From Baffinella frigidus (lineage: Eukaryota > Cryptophyceae > Cryptomonadales > Baffinellaceae): a stretch of DNA of 17,745 nt. The stretch lies in NCBI GenBank assembly GCA_026770585.1, contig MU646498.1, positions 561,175 to 578,919 of the forward strand. Direction: 5' to 3'. Both the position numbers and the translations under genes were made by a program. Below, piece after piece: positions 8,601 through 14,600 of the stretch; position 1 is the stretch's first letter; each line of letters starts with the position of its first letter. The notes below the pieces were generated by a model that was not told where the DNA came from, ran no database searches, and saw only the letters and a program-made list of their open reading frames with translations.

Positions 8601-11600
8601 CCCAGATTGGGTACTTCGAAAATCGATTTCGCCTTGAGTTGACTAATACAAAAACTCCGCCCTGGCAGTGTAGTATGACCAAAAAATGTAGCAATTTTCG
8701 TTACGAGAAACATGTGATGTGCGGGGGGTCGTACCCTGGGATGTTCGCCGCGTGGGCGCGTTCCAAGTTCCCACTGCCACACCCTACACCCTACACCCTA
8801 CACTCTACACCATACACCCTACACCCTACACCCTACACCCTCAACCCTACACCCCACACCTCCAAGTTCCCGCATCTCATCCACGCAGCCGTGTCCTCTT
8901 CCGCCCCGTCCAGGTCAGTTCTCACATGGACACATATTTAATTTACATATGTAATCTAAACCACCTTTTTGCTATCTTGGGGGTGGGATGTGTGCTGTGG
9001 CGAAGCTGTGTCGAGGCTCAGATAGCAATATTCAAGCTTACGATAGCACAGAAACATATGTGGTGCACGACGCATGTTTCTGTGCTATCGCCAGCAGGCA
9101 GTCACGTCGTTGTACCCTTGCATATTCGCAACCGCCTGTTGAGGGTTCAGGGTTCAGGGTACAGGGTACAGGGTTCAAGGTTCCTGGGCGCTCCAGGTTC
9201 CCGCATCTCATCCACGCAGCCGTCTCCTCCTCCGCGCCTGTTCTGGTTTGGGGTTGAGAGTTTGCTGAGAGGCGCTAGCAGGGAAGGCCAGACCGTTACG
9301 CACCAGTACAAATTCCCGTTACGATCAGGAAGTGTGGTACAACTGGTAACGAACTTTTCCTTGAGGTCGTTGCGGACGCGCACGCGTCACGCGAAAATGC
9401 AACCTGAACCCCAATCCGTAAACCCCAAACAGGCGGTTGCGAATATGCAAGGGTACAACGACGTGACTGCCGGGGCCCTCGCTGACACGGCCGTCGGCGG
9501 ATCTGCGGTCCGTGGCTCAGGGGTTGATGTTTAGTGTTTAATGTATAGTGTATAGTGTATAGTGTATGGTGTATGGTGTACAGTGTACAGTGTATGGTGT
9601 TAAGGGTTCAGGGTTTTGGGTTCAGGGTTCAGGGTTTAGGGGTTCGGGTTTTAAGGTTCAGGGTTGAGGGTTGAGAGCGTAGGGGGTAGAGCATGCACGA
9701 ATACAACGACGTGACGGCTGCCGCCCTCGCTGACATGGCCGTCGGAGGATCCACGGTTGGAGTCTAACTCCCTGAGATTCGGTGTTTAGGGTTTATAGGG
9801 TTCAGGGTTAATAATGTTTAAGACTTAGGATTTAGGGTTTAGGATTGAGGGTTTAGGGGTCCGTGATTGAGGGGTTGCAGGTTACGGGAATATAGTTTAG
9901 GGCGTAGGGTTGAGGGTTGAAGGTTGATGTATTTGTTAAGGGTGTATGAGCCAACCAACACAAGTGTCGGTGTACCCTTCATGTCCCTGCCGGGGCCCTG
10001 GCTGATATCAGATACGGCCGTCGGAGGATCCCCGCCACGCAAGAGTGTAGGGCTGACTCGGGAAAACAAGTCAGTTTACACGGAATTTGTACCAACTTTC
10101 CGAAATTTTGATTTTTCTGTGGGGAGAATGTCCACTTATGAACTTACAAAATAGCCAGATCTGGCTATTTTCCCTGTAAGCCAGTCAGCTCTAGACTCTT
10201 GCGTGGCGATTCGATCCCCGCCTGTCAACCATACCTATTATTCTTTTTGTACATGCTGTTGAACTGGACTAACGGACTCTCCGAAGCTAGTGGTCCGCCA
10301 CTTAGCAGCGGTCGAGGTCCTTTTCGCCTCAAAATCAAGGCGAAATTCCGGTTGGAATCCAGGGCAATAGATAAGATTCTAGTACAAATCGTTTAGATGG
10401 ACTTTTTCCGTGAAGCCCCCGGTGCCGGCTAAGTGCATGTCTTCGAACCGACGGGTCCACCTCTGAGGTAGGTTTTGTTTCAAGGTTTATGGTGAATGGT
10501 TTATGGTTTATGTGTACAAAACTGGGGTCTCGGCAGGCGTGTGTCGCGGCGGTGCAAGAGGTGTTCGCGAGCTACGCTGTGTCGGCCTCTCCGGAGTGTG
10601 TACCGTGGTACTAACCCGTCGACTGTTGGGTCTAACCAGGCGTGTGTAAGCTATGCCTAAGTTGACATCCTGGGTTCGTGGTTCGACTAATCCGTGATTT
10701 GTTGGGTCTCGGCAGGCGTGTGTCGCGGCCGTCCAAGAGGCGTTCCATGAGCTGGGGGTCCAGATGAAGACGCCTGCAGGCGAGTGTTTCAGGGGTTAGT
10801 GTTGAGCGTTTGGGGTTCAGCGTTTGGGGTTTAAGGTTTAGGGTTTAGGTTTCGAGGAGCTGGGGGCACATATGTGGACGCCACAGGCGAGTGTGTCAGG
10901 GTTTAGTTTTTAGGGTTTGGGGTGAGGTTTTAAGGTTTGGGGTGAGGGGTTGAGCGTTCCATGCGCTAGGGGCCCAGATGAAGACGCCTGCAGGCGAGTG
11001 TTTTAGAACCCTCAACCCCAAACCCCAAATCCGAAACCCGAAACACCAAACCCTAAACCCCAACCCAAAAAAGCCAAGCCATAGACTCTTTGTGCCCCAA
11101 CCCCTTAACTATAGACCGCTGCAGGGCGGAGGCGTTTGGAGGGGCTGTTCAACGTGTGCGGCGGAGCAGAGGCGTTGGAACCTCCCACTACCTGGCCGCT
11201 ATTCTCCGAGGTCTGCCTTTTTGCTTTACACATTCCAAATGTAAATCTTGTTAAGTTGCCGGGGCGTATCTCCGTCTGGGTGTGAAAGCCTACAGCCACA
11301 CAGCGGACTTCGAAGGGATTTGGAATAAGCCCTAAGCGATAAGACCTACGACCCTGCGGTAGGCAACCCCTAGGAAAATAGGGGGGTTCCTACAGATAAG
11401 GTAACGGGAAAGTGGGCCGATTTGGGCCGAAAATCCCTTCGAAGCCCGCTGTGTGGTACCGCAGAGCAACGATTCACTAAGAAAGTCTCTGATGGAAAGT
11501 ATGACTTTCTGTGGGGAAAGACAGACTTTGCCATCATAGCCTCCCAAAACCTAAACCCTGATCCCTAAACCCCAAACCCCAACCCCTCAACCCTAAACCC

Positions 11601-14600
11601 TAAACCCCAAACCCCAAACCCCAAACCCCAAACCCCAAACTCCAAACCCTAAACCCTAAACCCTAAACCCCGAAACCCGAAACCCTAACCCCGAAACGCA
11701 GGGTGCAGCGGATCCGCTGATCCCACAAAGCAACGACCCCGCATGCACCGACCCCGCGTGCGACATTGCCCGCCAGTGCAAGGCACTTCCCCCACTCCCT
11801 AGGTGTATCCCTTAAGTGGCGAGGAGGCTCATACGCCCTACGGTAGGGCCCTAGGACCTCCCCAGGACCTCTTGCGGGTCAAATTTGAGCAGCTCGCAAT
11901 GCATGCTCTCCGCCCCCGCGTCAGGGTGTGGGGTTTGAAGGATAGCTTCACGTCGATGAATCTTGATGTTCGTTTGTAGGTGTCAGCCCCGGTCGCTCTG
12001 GACTCGGTTGAGGGATGTGTGTTCAGGAGTTTTGTAGGGTTCAGGGTTTAGACATCTGCCCCGAGAAGTTACGTCCGGTCCTCTGGCCACAGTGTGGTTG
12101 CCAAATGTTTGGTATAGCTAAACTCGTTCTCCCTAAACCCTAAACCCTAACCCAATCTCTAAACTCTCGGCATTCTGCGCCACACGACAGATAATGCTCG
12201 GCGAGACATCCACCGGGGTCCACCGCCGCAGCCCTCAGTTTGCCGCCGAAGAGATCTGACCATTAATTAGACCATTAATTTGACCATTAATTTGACCATC
12301 TAAATCACGGGAGAGTGCAATCTGTACCGTCACGGCGCCCGGTTGAACTACCGCGTATGTTGAGCTGCAGCTTTATCATGCCAAAAGCTAACGCCAGCGG
12401 ACCACTTAGATTGGACCTCTCCAGCGAGGGACTTGAGTGATCCGCTGGCGTTAGCTTGTGGCATTGTTTAACCCTGAACGCCACACGACAGATAATGCTG
12501 GGCGAGACATCCTCCAGAGTCCACCGTCGCAGCAGCCGATGGGCATCAGGTTCATGGGTTAGGGTTTTATTTGACGGATTGACGAACCATTCATGTATGT
12601 TTTTGCGGATGCTTTTAATTTTTTCTCGTCAATTCAGGGTTTTCTTTTAACACAGATTCAACATCAGGAACCCCTATCTCTGTCCGAGTTCAATTTGGTC
12701 TCGTAGATAGAGTGCCCCCCCCCGAAATTTCACAGGTGAATTTCATGGGGGGGGGGGTTAAAATCCTCCTGTGAAATTTCGGGGGGGGGCACTCTATCTA
12801 CGTGACCAGATTGAACTGGGACAGAGCCAGGGTTCAGGGGTTAGGGTTTTATTTCACGAACCATTCATATATATGCTTTTGCGGATGCTTGTTGAAATCG
12901 TTTCATTAATTCAGGGGGGGGGGTTGACACAGATTCAACATCAGGAACCCGCAGCCGCCGCTGGGTGTCAGGTTTAGGGTTTAGGGTGTAGAGGTTTGGG
13001 TTAGGGTTAAACCTTATGGTTCAGGGTTCAGGTTACAGGGAACAGGGTTTAGATTTAGGGATTGGGGTTCAGGGTTCAGGGTGTAGGGTGTAGGAGTTAG
13101 GGTTTGGGGTTTAGGGTCAGGGTTGAACCTTCCCTGCTGTTTAAACCCCAAACCCTAAACCCTAAACCGTAAACCCTAAACCCCAAACCCTAAACCCTTA
13201 ACCCAAAACCCTAAACCCAAAACCCTAAACCCCAAACCCCAAACCCTGAACCCTGAACCCCAAACCCTAAACCCCACACCCGACAGTGTCACGGATGCAG
13301 GAAGGCGGCGCGCCAGGGGCAGCGCCGGTCTTCGATGATTCGGTCCCGTGCTCAACCCACACGGGCTACGAAGGGGTTTTCGGGCACCGAGAGCCCGAGT
13401 TTCCGTTACCTCATCCGTAGGAAATCCCCTATGTCCCTACGGGTTGCCTACCGTAGGGTCCTAGGTCTTATCGCTTAGGGGTTATTCAAAGAGACGGTCT
13501 TCCTCGATGATTCGGTCCCAAGCCTAACCCTCAACCTTCACCCGCAAACCCGATTAACTGTATGGGGTCTGCGTTTATGGAGTTTGCGAGTGAGGGTGGG
13601 GCTTGGGACCATCCGCGCCAATTTAGGAGGGGAAACAGTGATTTAGGTGGTCAAATTTCGTTCAAATTTCGGGCAGAGCCGGTCTTCCTTCAGGATTCAG
13701 TGCTGAACCCTAAAGTCGCCCGTGGTTACCCTAAAGTTGGTTTCTTGCCTCATCCTAAACCCCAACCCTTCTTGCCACTCCTTAAAACCGGAACCCTGAA
13801 CCTTGAACCCTGAACCCTGAACCCTGAACCCTAAACCCTGAACCCCAAACCCCAAACCCTAAACCCTGAACCCTAAACCCCAAACCCCAAACCCAAACCC
13901 AAAATCCAAAACCCAAAACCCAAAACCCAATACCCAATACCCAAAACCCCAAACCCCAAACCCCAAACCCCAAACCCCAAACCCCAAACCCCAAAACCCA
14001 AAACCCCACAACAGGAGCGCCCCCGCAGCGCGCCGTCAGCACTCGCGCTCCTGGCGGACCTGAACAAGATCGCAAGAGGGGGGGAGTGCCTCGACGCGTA
14101 CCCCCCCCCGCCCCCCCTCTTGTTGGTGCACGGCAGGGTAGTTACATGGTCAGCTTTCAGAGTTTATTCAGGTTTTTGGGTATCCCTTAAGTGGCCAGTA
14201 GGCGCATACGCCCTACCGTAGGGCCCTAGGACCTGCCTAGGACCTGTAAGGGGTCCTTTAAGACCCCCTGGCCAGTTAAGGGAAGGGATGTTCAGGGTTG
14301 ATAGTATATTCAGGTTCATGGTTGAGGAGCAGCGCGCCGACGCCTCTCGCGCTCCTGGCGGCTTGGAACCAGATGATTGCAAGAGGGGGGGAGTGCCTCG
14401 ACGCGTACACCCCCTCCCCATGTCTCCCTCCTGGAGGGACCAATCAACTTTCGTTGATTGGTCACGTAACTAGCCATATGTGGCCAGTCACGAGGTTGGA
14501 ACACCTTATCCTGTTGTCGCACTTGAGGTGTAGGGCCCTGGCGGATCTGAACAAGATCGCAAGAGGGGGGGGGTGCCTTGACGCGTACACTCCCTCCCTA

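Noticed and set aside
10160-10225. A tRNA-like stretch containing GGCGATTCGATCCCCGCC
   Set aside because: It resembles a T-arm, but I could not form an acceptor stem, D-arm and anticodon arm around it on either strand.
13302-13343. A possible extra small exon in intron 11 (GAAGGCGGCGCGCCAGGG ... GATGATTCG|gtcccg)
   Set aside because: Its 3' end is repeated downstream as for real exons, but the frame giving a plausible peptide does not fit the phase between exons 11 and 12, which already join correctly and match the family.
13782-14075. Minus-strand frame rich in GFGVWGLGF and GFRVQGSGF
   Set aside because: A translation of CCCCAAA/CCCTGAA arrays. The same kind of peptide appears at 17491-17700 and 3256-3747 for the same reason.
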